Shown: positions 1-6,956, counted from the stretch's first letter. The stretch: 8,165 bases of DNA from a bacterium (GCA_030635025.1 DAOVZQ010000094.1:1-8165), one strand, 5' to 3'. Numbers and translations are program-made. Notes: generated from the sequence alone by a model not told the origin.

Positions 1-418
1 CGCTTTGCCGGAGTCGATCGGTGGACCGCAGGCCCTGGCCGACGTGTCGGCCTACATCGAGCAACTGCCCATGAATCCGGACAACGGCAAGGGTGAGTGG
101 GCCGAAGGCACGCCCCAGTTCGAAAAGGGTAAGCAGCTCTATGCCGCCAACTGCGTGGAGTGCCACGGCGAGACGGGCGCAGGCATTGCCGAAAAGTTCT
201 ACCCCCTGATCCAGGGTCAGCACTACCTGTACATGTTGCGCCAGTTCGAGTGGATCCGCGACGGCAAGCGCCGCAACGCCAACCCGGACATGGTCAAGCA
301 GATCGCCGAGTTCACCGACGATGACATGCGGATGGTCATCAACTACGTGTCGCGCATTCCCGTGCCCGTGGAGAAGCTCGCACCGTCGAAGGACTGGTTG
401 AACCCGGACTTCGATTGA
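1..418 (+). CDS. c-type cytochrome, 3' part (cytochrome c4/c553-like, probably diheme), cut by the window start
   Basis: Periplasmic electron carrier, most likely donating electrons to nitrous oxide reductase in this cluster. The reading frame enters from outside the window (first full codon at base 2), and the TTG at 5 is probably an internal Leu, not a start. Numbered from that TTG, one heme-binding motif C50-V-E-C53-H54 is visible (bases 152-166), with a possible axial Met at M96 in an N-P-D-M context. The residues before it (about 9-22, a helix ending in Ile-Glu-Gln-Leu-Pro) look like the C-terminal helix of a preceding cytochrome domain. That suggests a diheme protein whose first heme domain lies upstream. 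Clade II nos clusters commonly carry such cytochromes (NosC1/NosC2). I infer the role from context and cannot assign it as either one. It ends with TGA at 416-418. Confidence 0.85.
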   Translation, partial: ALPESIGGPQALADVSAYIEQLPMNPDNGKGEWAEGTPQFEKGKQLYAANCVECHGETGAGIAEKFYPLIQGQHYLYMLRQFEWIRDGKRRNANPDMVKQIAEFTDDDMRMVINYVSRIPVPVEKLAPSKDWLNPDFD

Positions 419-525
419 CGCTGACGATGATCGGATCAAGCGAGTCGAGTTGAGTCGGGTCGCGTGTTCCGTTCTATTCCATGTGTGCTGAACTTCGCAA
501 GTGAACTTGTGGAAAAGGTGAAGGC
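419..525 (+). other. 107-base gap between the cytochrome gene and the NosB-like gene
   Basis: No gene or clear promoter is seen. It holds an 11-base odd-centred palindrome (428-438, TGATCGGATCA) and a GAACTT direct repeat at 490-495 and 503-508. The latter contains a small ACTT-CGC-AAGT inverted repeat (492-502). A purine-rich stretch at 511-524 (GGAAAAGGTGAAGG) is the likely ribosome binding region for the gene starting at 526. The gap is long enough to contain a promoter, but no convincing -35/-10 pair or FNR-type TTGAT-N4-ATCAA box is present. The whole run could be transcribed from upstream. Confidence 0.5.
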
Positions 526-1710
526 ATGAACGCCAAGAACAAGGGTATCGTCAGCAGTCTCCTGATCGTGGCCGCCGTTGTCCTGCTGATCCCCATCTAC
601 AATGCCCCGATCTGGTGGGTGTCGCTGGAAGCGCCGAACTATCCGCAAGAGGCCTTTCCCGACGGCGTGCGCATTCTCTTTCATCTCAACGGCGTTTTCA
701 GCGGTTGTGGGCTTATTGAGAATCCCGAAATCCAGACCGACGAGGCGCTCGACTGCGTCCACGAAATGGACACGATCAACCATTACGTGGGCATGTACCC
801 CATCGCGTCGGGTGGACCGGTCGAACTCTTCTTCTCCGTTTTCCTGTTGGCGCTCGTTGGCGTGATGCTCATCGGTTACGTGATAACCAAGCCGGTTGTG
901 CGAACGGGCGTGATGGCGTTTGGCTTCGCGGCTCTCGCGGTCTGGATGGGCCTGGCCTGGTACGGAGGCGACGGTCTGAAGTACCTCGACGGCGACTACC
1001 TGGCGGGCCGCATCACGGTGCTCGGTGAGACCGCGGATGATGAAGAGGATGTCGAAGCCGTGATGACGCCCGGTGAGGCGCTCATAGCCCAGTTGAAGGC
1101 GTCCCTGGCGGAGAGCTCGGATACCGATCAAGCCGAAACGGAAGCCGCGTCGACCGAAGACCTGGCAGGCAAGGCCAAGAGCATCGACTATCTGCGCAAG
1201 GCGTATGCGGGAGACATGGCCCGTCGGTCGGGGGAGACGGAGGAATGGCGCGGGTCAGGGAAGCAGTTGCTGTCCTGGCATTACGAAAAGAGCCTGGGGC
1301 GTTACTTCCGCGACCAGGAGACCCTCGCGCCGATGGTCGCCAGGATGACCAACGCCGGTAACGTTGTCTTCTGGGGCATTGTCGGTGTGATGTTGGTGCT
1401 GCTCGTATTCGCCAGCAAGCCTCGGGGTCTGTTCAACAAGCTGCTCGTGTTCATTCCCATCACCCTGCCGCTGCTCTTCATCATCGAGTACGCGACCTGG
1501 CTGTGGTGGTACGGGCACAACATGAACAGCATGGGCGCCTTCACGCTCAAACCCTTCATGCCGACCGTATTCGGACAGGGCAAGGTGGCGCAGTTCACGA
1601 CGAACTCCTATCCCGAATTCGGGTTCTGGTTGATCGTGCTGTTCTCGGCGCTGCTGATCGCAGCCGTATACCTGAGATCGTGGCGGGATGACGATGCTGT
1701 CGACGAGTAG
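526..1710 (+). CDS. nosB: NosB-like polytopic membrane protein of the nos cluster
   Basis: Inner membrane protein of 394 residues. Six hydrophobic segments are visible at about 9-25, 100-120, 127-146, 279-297, 305-326 and 366-384. Positively charged short loops (121-126, 298-304) and the C-terminus point inward. This places 26-99, 147-278 and 327-365 outside the cytoplasm. The first outer region carries C61, C77, H53 and a conserved-looking block around E80-M81 and N85-H86 to M90. The third has H331, M333, M336 and M345, followed by a P-F-M-P-T-V-F-G block. The long middle region is acidic (Asp/Glu-rich at about 169-211). NosB is a membrane protein of unknown function found in clade II nos operons, and position between a cytochrome and nosD supports that name. 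I recognise it mainly by context and topology, so the symbol is probable rather than proven. It begins with ATG and overlaps nosD by 23 bases. Confidence 0.7.
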   Translation: MNAKNKGIVSSLLIVAAVVLLIPIYNAPIWWVSLEAPNYPQEAFPDGVRILFHLNGVFSGCGLIENPEIQTDEALDCVHEMDTINHYVGMYPIASGGPVELFFSVFLLALVGVMLIGYVITKPVVRTGVMAFGFAALAVWMGLAWYGGDGLKYLDGDYLAGRITVLGETADDEEDVEAVMTPGEALIAQLKASLAESSDTDQAETEAASTEDLAGKAKSIDYLRKAYAGDMARRSGETEEWRGSGKQLLSWHYEKSLGRYFRDQETLAPMVARMTNAGNVVFWGIVGVMLVLLVFASKPRGLFNKLLVFIPITLPLLFIIEYATWLWWYGHNMNSMGAFTLKPFMPTVFGQGKVAQFTTNSYPEFGFWLIVLFSALLIAAVYLRSWRDDDAVDE

Positions 1711-2998
1711 GTCAATCCAGACGAGTGTCGCGTGTTGTCTCGTCATCCTTTGGGCGCTGACCGCTTCTGCGGAACTCGTGCCGTTCCAGACGCTGGTGGA
1801 CGCCGCGGGGGAAAACGCCACATTCACGCCGCCCCCCGGCGTGTACGGCGGTCCCGTCCTGATCGACTTCCCCATCACCATCGAGGGCGAAGGCCGGGTC
1901 ACGATCGACGCCGGCGGCAAGGGATCCGTGATCTATTTGGATTCGGACGGCGTCACGCTGAAGGGGCTGCGGCTCACGAATTCGGGCGAGTCCTACAACG
2001 ATATCGATTCGGGCGTCCAGGTCCGCGGCAACTTCAACATGATCAAGGACTGCGTGATCGACAACTGCCTCTTCGGCATCGACCTTCAGCAGTCTGAATA
2101 CAACATCCTGCGCCGGAACACGATCAGCTCGAAGGATTTCGAACTGGGACAGCGCGGCGACGCGATCCGTCTCTGGTACAGTTTCCACAACAAGATCCTC
2201 GACAACGTGTGCACCGACGTCAGGGACATGGTCGTCTGGTATTCCTCGGACAACGTCATCAGCGGCAACAGTCTGAGCAACAGCCGCTACTCACTGCACT
2301 TCATGTATTCGAAGTACAACCTCGTCGAGAACAACGACTACTACAACAACGCGGTGGGCATCTTCCTGATGTACAGCGACGGTGTCGTCGTCCGCAACAA
2401 CCGGATCGCGCACGCGGCCGGTCCGACGGGCATCGGTATCGGCTTCAAGGAGACATCCGACCTGATCATCGAGGACAACAAGATTCTTTACTGCGCCAGC
2501 GGGCTCTATCTCGACATCTCGCCCTACGAACCTGACACGATCAACCGCTTCACGAACAACCTGATCGCCTATAGCGGTATCGGCGTGCGATTCCTGAACG
2601 ACTGGAAGGGAAACGTCTTCCGGAACAACCGGTTCGTCGACAACATGACCCAGATCTTCGTCGGCGACGGCAACACGGCCAATCGCAACGAATGGGACGG
2701 CAACTACTGGAGCGACTACAGCGGGTTCGACCAGGATCTCGACGGTATCGGCGACACGCCGCATGAGATCTACGCCTATGCGGACCGCATCTGGCGCGAC
2801 AAACCGTTCGCGCAATTCTTCAAGGGCTCGCCCCTGTTGGAGACCATCGATTTCCTGGAGCGCCTGGCCCCCTTTTCCAAGCCGAACCTGTTGATCCGGG
2901 ACCACGCGCCCATCATGAACAAGGAGGACTCGGGGATAGCTCGGGACACGGACGTCGCCGAAGCGCTCGTACTCCCGTCCCCGAATCGCCATGACTGA
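1688..2998 (+). CDS. nosD: NosD, periplasmic beta-helix copper-delivery protein for nitrous oxide reductase
   Basis: 436 residues. NosD works with the ABC transporter NosFY and with NosL in building the copper sites of NosZ. A Sec signal peptide covers about residues 1-28, with a hydrophobic core at 13-26 and an Ala-Ser-Ala cleavage site before E29. The mature protein is a right-handed beta-helix (CASH/NosD repeats) with a repeated Asn ladder, for example Y-N-I-L-R-R-N, D-N-V-I-S-G-N and Y-N-L-V-E-N-N. It carries typical NosD blocks: S-L-H-F-M-Y-S, V-G-I-F-L-M-Y-S, G-I-G-I-G-F-K, L-Y-L-D-I-S-P, and near the end W-D-G-N-Y-W-S-D-Y followed by D-G-I-G-D-T-P. A short polar tail (about 410-436) follows the conserved part. 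The ATG at 1688 overlaps nosB by 23 bases. A second ATG at 1694 is possible and would only shorten the signal peptide by two residues. No strong ribosome binding site precedes it, so coupling to nosB is likely. Confidence 0.95.
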   Translation: MTMLSTSRSIQTSVACCLVILWALTASAELVPFQTLVDAAGENATFTPPPGVYGGPVLIDFPITIEGEGRVTIDAGGKGSVIYLDSDGVTLKGLRLTNSGESYNDIDSGVQVRGNFNMIKDCVIDNCLFGIDLQQSEYNILRRNTISSKDFELGQRGDAIRLWYSFHNKILDNVCTDVRDMVVWYSSDNVISGNSLSNSRYSLHFMYSKYNLVENNDYYNNAVGIFLMYSDGVVVRNNRIAHAAGPTGIGIGFKETSDLIIEDNKILYCASGLYLDISPYEPDTINRFTNNLIAYSGIGVRFLNDWKGNVFRNNRFVDNMTQIFVGDGNTANRNEWDGNYWSDYSGFDQDLDGIGDTPHEIYAYADRIWRDKPFAQFFKGSPLLETIDFLERLAPFSKPNLLIRDHAPIMNKEDSGIARDTDVAEALVLPSPNRHD

Positions 2999-3809
2999 GA
3001 AGACCAAATCCAGCGACCGGACGTCGCGCCATCCGTCTCGTCGCGATTTCATGCGTACCCTGGTAATGGTTTCGGGGTTCGTCGGCGCATCGCTGATGGG
3101 ACTCGTGCCCGTGGTCAAGGGATGGGTCAAGCGTCTGCGTCCGCCGGGAGCCTTGCTCGAGAAGGACTTTCTGGCCTCCTGCATCAAGTGCGGCCAGTGT
3201 GTTCAGGTCTGTCCGGTGGAAGCGATCAAGGTCGCGGATCTCGTGGACGGCGTCGGCATCGGAGTTCCTTACATCGATCCCCGGCAGCAGGCGTGTGATT
3301 TTTCCTGTGACGGTCTGCAGTGCGTATTAGCCTGTCCCACCGGAGCCCTGACTCACCACATCAACTATCCTCACGCGGCCCGGATGGCCGTGGCGCGGAT
3401 CGAGCATCCCGATGGTTGCCTGGCCCGGCGCGGTCTGGGATTCAAGGGGCAGGCTCGCGGCGCGACGTTCGAAGGCAAGCTACGCTACGAAGAGATCGAT
3501 CGCTGGACTCCCATCCCGATTCGCGACCATCCCTACGATCTGGAAGTGTGCGATCTCTGCGTCCGGCAATGCCCCATCGAGATCCGCATCGCCCAATGCG
3601 AAGCGGGTGCGCCTCCCGCCGGCGATCCGAACCAGTGTCCGCCCGAGCCCGCCATTCGTCTGGTTGAGACGGGAGAGGTGGACGGTCGCAAGACGTTCAC
3701 GCCGGAAATCCTGTCCGGCTGCGTCGGTTGTGGTGTCTGCGAGATGATCTGCCCCGTCGAACCCGCTGTCATCGTCATGGATGAGGCCGGCCGGGGGGTG
3801 CTCTCATGA
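2991..3809 (+). CDS. nosG: NosG, Tat-exported ferredoxin-type protein with four 4Fe-4S clusters (NapG/MauM family)
   Basis: 272 residues. Family members pair with a NapH-type membrane protein to oxidise quinol and pass electrons to periplasmic cytochromes. A twin-arginine signal is plain: S16-R17-R18-D19-F20-M21, then a hydrophobic stretch at about 23-42. Four cysteine sets can be read: C64/C67/C70/C74-P; C102/C106/C111/C115-P; C187/C190/C194-P with C203; and C244/C247/C250/C254-P. This is the cluster arrangement of NapG. In clade II nos operons the homologue is called NosG, and the tight placement between nosD and nosH supports that over a nitrate reductase role. The start overlaps nosD by 8 bases (ATGACTGA) without a nearby ribosome binding site, so translation is probably coupled. 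The stop overlaps nosH as ATGA. An alternative name would be napG-like ferredoxin. Confidence 0.92.
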   Translation: MTEKTKSSDRTSRHPSRRDFMRTLVMVSGFVGASLMGLVPVVKGWVKRLRPPGALLEKDFLASCIKCGQCVQVCPVEAIKVADLVDGVGIGVPYIDPRQQACDFSCDGLQCVLACPTGALTHHINYPHAARMAVARIEHPDGCLARRGLGFKGQARGATFEGKLRYEEIDRWTPIPIRDHPYDLEVCDLCVRQCPIEIRIAQCEAGAPPAGDPNQCPPEPAIRLVETGEVDGRKTFTPEILSGCVGCGVCEMICPVEPAVIVMDEAGRGVLS

Positions 3810-4783
3810 AAGCCCTGATCGAATCCCTGGCCGTCATGCTGGGCCGCGAGCCCCGTCGTCCCGCACCGGAAGACATATCCGCGCCCGCGCAGAAGATCCA
3901 TGAGTTCAAGGCCGCCACGCGGGATCGTGATTTATCCCTGCATCTCAAGGAGGAGCGCAAGAAGAGGGCGTCGGCCCCCCAGACATGGCGTCGACGTCGG
4001 TGGGCCGTCCTGATCTTCGTGAATCTACTCTTCGTGTTTTCGTACCGGCTGGACATCCAACTGCTCGAGGGGGCGCTGACCGGTTCGCGCTTCGTCGGAT
4101 TCCACATGGCCGACCTCAACGCGGCCCTGCAGGTCATGCTCGCCTTCAAGACGCTGTTGATCAACCTGCTGATCGGCATCATCACAGTCTTCACACTCTG
4201 GTGGATGCTGGGTGGCCGCACGTTCTGCTCCTGGGTCTGTCCGTATCATCTTCTTTCAGAGTTGGCCGACAAACTGCACCTGAAGCTGGCCGAAAAGAAG
4301 CTCGTCAGGAATCACACGTTCGACCGTCGGGGGCGGACCTGGCTATGGCTGATCTTCGCCGTGCTGGCCTTCGGCACCGGCTATACCGTCTACGAAACCA
4401 TCTCGCCGACGGGCATCCTCAGCCGCGCGCTGATCTACGGCCCGAGCCTCGCGCTCGTATGGGTGCTGGCGCTTCTGGTCTTCGAAGTGGTCTACTCGCG
4501 GCGCGCCTGGTGCCGTTACGGTTGTCCTATTGGGCTGACCTACGGACTGGTCGGCATCATTTCGCCGCTGCAAGTGAAGCACACGCTCGATAAGTGTTTT
4601 TTCGACGGGGCCTGCCGCCAGGTGTGCCTCGTCCCACACGTGCTGAACTGCACGGTCAAGGGCCGGGGGCGTAAAGTGACGGCCACAACGGGCGCGGACT
4701 GCACACGCTGCGGACGCTGTATCGATGTTTGTCCCACCGGGGCGTTGTCATTCACATTCAAGGGGATGGGGAAGTCCAAGTGA
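3806..4783 (+). CDS. nosH: NosH, NapH-type membrane quinol dehydrogenase subunit with 4Fe-4S centres
   Basis: 325 residues. It probably forms the membrane half of a quinol dehydrogenase with NosG. Hydrophobic segments lie at about 66-79, 114-134, 179-197 and 212-230. Two C-x3-C-P motifs typical of NapH follow transmembrane helices: C141-S-W-V-C145-P and C236-R-Y-G-C240-P. The C-terminal cytoplasmic region has ferredoxin-type cysteines: C264/C270/C274/C282, then C299-T-R-C302-G-R-C305-x3-C309-P. About 60 charged residues precede the first membrane segment, longer than the roughly 25 expected for NapH. This may be an N-terminal extension or a start chosen too early, but ATGA overlap with nosG and a G-rich stretch at 3793-3800 favour the ATG used. 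The stop overlaps the nosF start (GTGA). Confidence 0.9.
   Translation: MKALIESLAVMLGREPRRPAPEDISAPAQKIHEFKAATRDRDLSLHLKEERKKRASAPQTWRRRRWAVLIFVNLLFVFSYRLDIQLLEGALTGSRFVGFHMADLNAALQVMLAFKTLLINLLIGIITVFTLWWMLGGRTFCSWVCPYHLLSELADKLHLKLAEKKLVRNHTFDRRGRTWLWLIFAVLAFGTGYTVYETISPTGILSRALIYGPSLALVWVLALLVFEVVYSRRAWCRYGCPIGLTYGLVGIISPLQVKHTLDKCFFDGACRQVCLVPHVLNCTVKGRGRKVTATTGADCTRCGRCIDVCPTGALSFTFKGMGKSK
4768..4774 (+). promoter_or_regulatory. Ribosome binding site deciding the nosF GTG start
   Basis: The sequence GGGGAAG lies inside the end of nosH with a 5-base spacer to GTG at 4780. It supports that GTG over an upstream in-frame TTG at 4729, which would add 17 residues that do not look like the start of an ABC ATPase. 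Confidence 0.65.
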
Positions 4784-5631
4784 TCCGCTGCGAGAATCTC
4801 CGAAAATCCTTCCGCCGCACCCAGGTCCTGCACGGCATCGACCTCGACGTGGCGCGCGGTGATCGTATCGCCCTGGTGGGTTCCAACGGCGCCGGCAAGA
4901 CCACGCTCATCCGCTGTCTGCTGGGCGAGTACACGCACGACGGCGAGGTCGTCCTGAACGGCATGTCCCCGCGGTCGAACCGTTTCGAGGTCCTGCGCAG
5001 GATCGGATTCGTGCCCCAGTTGCCGCCGCCACTGAAGATGACGGTCGCACAGTTGATAGACTTCACCGCCGGAATCTGCGACTGCGATCCGGCCGCGATG
5101 AGCCGAGTCGCCGAACAGCTCGGCCTGGACGTGTCGGCGTTCGGGCGTCGTCCGTTCGTGAAACTGTCCGGGGGCGAAAAGCAGAAGCTGCTGATCGGCA
5201 TCGCCCTGGGCCGTGAAACCGACCTTCTGATCATGGACGAGCCGGCCGCCAATCTCGATCCCATGGCTCGCCAGGTCTTTTTCGGGCTGCTCGCCGATCG
5301 TCTCGACAAGGTGTCGATGCTCATTTCCAGTCATCGTCTCGACGAGGTCGCGTCCCTGGTCAATCGCGTGGTCGAGCTGGACCGGGGCCGCGTCGTCCTC
5401 GACGATCACGTGGACAACCGTACGGACATGGCCGGCCTGCTCGCCTGCCGGATCGATCTGACGGCGCCGAACCCTGCGTTCGCCAAGGCCGTCGCCCATT
5501 GGAATTTCAACGCCGACGCGTCCGGCGTCGCCTGGACGGGAACCGTGGCCGGACCTGACCGCCTTCGGTTCCTGGGCATGCTCTCTCGTTATGCAGCGTC
5601 GCTGAGTGCCATCGAAATGAAGGAGTCGTAG
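4780..5631 (+). CDS. nosF: NosF, ABC transporter ATPase of the NosDFY copper-site assembly complex
   Basis: 283 residues from the GTG at 4780, cytoplasmic. It hydrolyses ATP to drive NosY and, through it, the periplasmic NosD in maturation of nitrous oxide reductase. All ABC motifs are present and intact: Walker A G34-S-N-G-A-G-K40-T-T, Q-loop Q80, signature L129-S-G-G-E-K, Walker B L149-L-I-M-D153-E154-P, D-loop N158-L-D-P and switch H185. About 75 residues after the ATPase core form a C-terminal domain, as in other NosF proteins. The start overlaps the nosH stop by 4 bases (GTGA). A frame open from 4729 (TTG) would overlap nosH by 55 bases and is less likely. Neighbouring nosD, nosL and nosY fix the identity; by sequence alone it would only be called an ABC-2 type ATPase. 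Confidence 0.94.
   Translation: MIRCENLRKSFRRTQVLHGIDLDVARGDRIALVGSNGAGKTTLIRCLLGEYTHDGEVVLNGMSPRSNRFEVLRRIGFVPQLPPPLKMTVAQLIDFTAGICDCDPAAMSRVAEQLGLDVSAFGRRPFVKLSGGEKQKLLIGIALGRETDLLIMDEPAANLDPMARQVFFGLLADRLDKVSMLISSHRLDEVASLVNRVVELDRGRVVLDDHVDNRTDMAGLLACRIDLTAPNPAFAKAVAHWNFNADASGVAWTGTVAGPDRLRFLGMLSRYAASLSAIEMKES
5620..5625 (+). promoter_or_regulatory. Ribosome binding site for nosL
   Basis: AAGGAG lies in the last codons of nosF, six bases before the nosL ATG. This is the best match to a consensus ribosome binding site in the operon and suggests strong translation of nosL. Confidence 0.7.
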
Positions 5632-6075
5632 ATGAAGAACCCTATCGGTCTTGTCATGCTGGCCCTGGTCGTCCTGGCCGGCTGTTCCGGAGCCCCCGAA
5701 ACCGGTCCCGGCGAAGTGCATTGGGATCGCGATACCTGCGCGCGCTGCGTCATGGCCGTCAGCGATCACCACTACGCGGCCCAGGTGCGCGGCGGCCCCG
5801 AGGACCAGAAGACGAAGCTCTATTTCTTCGACGACTTGGGTTGCGCGGTCTTCTGGCTGGACAAGCAGGACTGGAAAGGCGACGCCCGGACCGAACTCTG
5901 GGTCACCGACTGGCGCAACGGCGAATGGATCGACGCCTTCGCCGCGCGATACGTCGACGGTAAGACCACGCCCATGGACTTCGGACTCGGCGCCCAGGTC
6001 GATGCCGAAGACGGAGCGATGGATTTCGACCAGGCCGTAGATTTCATCTATGCCCGAAAGCAGCGCGCCCATTGA
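5632..6075 (+). CDS. nosL: NosL, copper-binding outer-facing lipoprotein chaperone for nitrous oxide reductase
   Basis: 147 residues. NosL binds Cu(I) and hands it to NosD for assembly of the NosZ copper centres. A lipoprotein signal peptide ends in the lipobox L15-A-G-C18, so the mature protein starts with a lipidated Cys. The metal site is visible as C36-A-R-C39-V-M41 followed by D45-H46-H47-Y48, corresponding to the NosL C-x2-C-x-M motif. The later F-F-D-D-L-G-C block and the region ending in A-R-Y-V-D fit the NosL fold. The classical motif usually has Gly before Met (C-G-M), and here it is Val (C-V-M). The ATG directly follows the nosF TAG with no gap. In this operon nosL comes before nosY, whereas the classical order is D-F-Y-L. 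Confidence 0.93.
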   Translation: MKNPIGLVMLALVVLAGCSGAPETGPGEVHWDRDTCARCVMAVSDHHYAAQVRGGPEDQKTKLYFFDDLGCAVFWLDKQDWKGDARTELWVTDWRNGEWIDAFAARYVDGKTTPMDFGLGAQVDAEDGAMDFDQAVDFIYARKQRAH

Positions 6076-6104
6076 CGAATCCGACGACCGAACCGACAGG
6101 ACCC

Positions 6105-6110
6105 GGAAGG
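6105..6110 (+). promoter_or_regulatory. Possible ribosome binding site deciding the nosY start
   Basis: GGAAGG with an 11-base spacer to the ATG at 6122. It is slightly far but better than anything before the upstream in-frame ATG at 6050, which would overlap nosL by 26 bases. Confidence 0.45.
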
Positions 6111-6121
6111 CACACGACACC

Positions 6122-6949
6122 ATGAGACAACTCGTTCAACTGGCCAGGGCGGATATCGGGGAGTCGCTGCGCGCGCGGTGGTTTTTGCTGTACACGATCG
6201 TGTTCGGCGGCGTGATGGTCGGCTTGTTCATTTCCGGTCTGACCGAATCCCGGATCATGGGCTTCACGGGTCTCTCGCGCCTGTTGGTGACCTATCTGCA
6301 GATCACCATGGCGATCTTGCCCATCTTCATGCTCATCACGACCGTGCGTTCGGTCGTGGGAGATCGTGAGGCGGGAGTCTTCGAGTACATCCTGGCCCTG
6401 CCCGTCGGCATCGGCGCCTGGTACTGGGGCAAGCTGGCCGGGCGCTTCCTGGTGGTCTTCTTTCCTGTCATCGCGGCGATGATGCTGGCGGTGGCCTATG
6501 GAGCCGTCAAGGGCGTGGCGATTCCCTGGGTGGACGTCATCTACTATTCCGGCCTGCTGGCTTCACTGGCCTGGTGCTTCCTCGGGATCGGCATGCTGAT
6601 CTCGACCCTGTCCCGTTCGACGGACGTGGCGCAGGCGGCTGCGTTCATCACCTGGCTGGTCCTGTTGCTCTTCCTCGATCTCATCCTGCTGGGCGCGCTG
6701 ATCAAGGAGGGCCTGCCGGCGGAAACCGCGATCGCGATCTCATTGGCCAATCCCATGCAGTCCTTCCGCACCGCAGCGATGCTGCTCTTCGACCCTCAAC
6801 TCGTGCTGTTGGGCCCCGCCGCCTACGTGATCCTGGATAATTTCGGCCGCACCGGTTATCTGGTCTGGGCCATGACCTATCCGATCGTCATCGGTGCAGG
6901 CACCGCCAGCCTTGGGTTCTGGATCTTCAAACGCGGCGACTACTCCTGA
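6122..6949 (+). CDS. nosY: NosY, ABC transporter membrane subunit of the NosDFY complex
   Basis: 275 residues from the ATG at 6122, close to the usual NosY length of about 275. Six hydrophobic segments can be seen at about 20-40, 55-75, 105-127, 137-160, 172-195 and 248-268, as expected of an ABC-2 type permease. A V-V-G-D-R-E-A-G block after segment two and an N-P-M-Q-S-F-R block before the last segment match the family. NosY links ATP use by NosF to the periplasmic copper-handling protein NosD. An earlier in-frame ATG at 6050 would add 24 very polar residues (rich in Asp, Arg, Ser) that look non-native to the family, so I prefer 6122. It is the last gene of the plus-strand run and is followed closely by a hairpin terminator. 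Confidence 0.92.
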   Translation: MRQLVQLARADIGESLRARWFLLYTIVFGGVMVGLFISGLTESRIMGFTGLSRLLVTYLQITMAILPIFMLITTVRSVVGDREAGVFEYILALPVGIGAWYWGKLAGRFLVVFFPVIAAMMLAVAYGAVKGVAIPWVDVIYYSGLLASLAWCFLGIGMLISTLSRSTDVAQAAAFITWLVLLLFLDLILLGALIKEGLPAETAIAISLANPMQSFRTAAMLLFDPQLVLLGPAAYVILDNFGRTGYLVWAMTYPIVIGAGTASLGFWIFKRGDYS

Positions 6950-6956
6950 TACGACG

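Noticed and set aside
428..508. Palindrome TGATCGGATCA, ATCAA/TTGAG pair and GAACTT repeats as FNR or other regulator sites
   Set aside because: The half-sites do not have the FNR order TTGAT-N4-ATCAA, the repeats are short, and no promoter elements accompany them.
2921..2927. AAGGAGG, a perfect ribosome binding sequence inside nosD
   Set aside because: No start codon follows at a usable distance; the nosG ATG is 64 bases away, so this is probably chance within Lys-Glu-Asp codons.
2291..3187. A 298-codon minus-strand open frame opposite nosD and nosG
   Set aside because: Val/Asp/Arg-rich shadow of the repetitive nosD coding strand, with no recognisable motif.
4729..4779. Upstream TTG start for nosF adding 17 residues
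   Set aside because: It overlaps nosH by 55 bases and adds residues unlike an ABC ATPase start, while GTG at 4780 has a ribosome binding site and a GTGA overlap.
6050..6121. Upstream ATG start for nosY adding 24 residues
   Set aside because: The added residues are highly polar and out of keeping with NosY; the ATG at 6122 gives the usual length and has a possible ribosome binding site.
4540..6123. A 527-codon open frame on the minus strand across nosH, nosF and nosL
   Set aside because: It lies opposite genes with clear family motifs, is rich in His, Arg, Asp and Gln as antisense frames of GC-rich genes are, and shows no domain.
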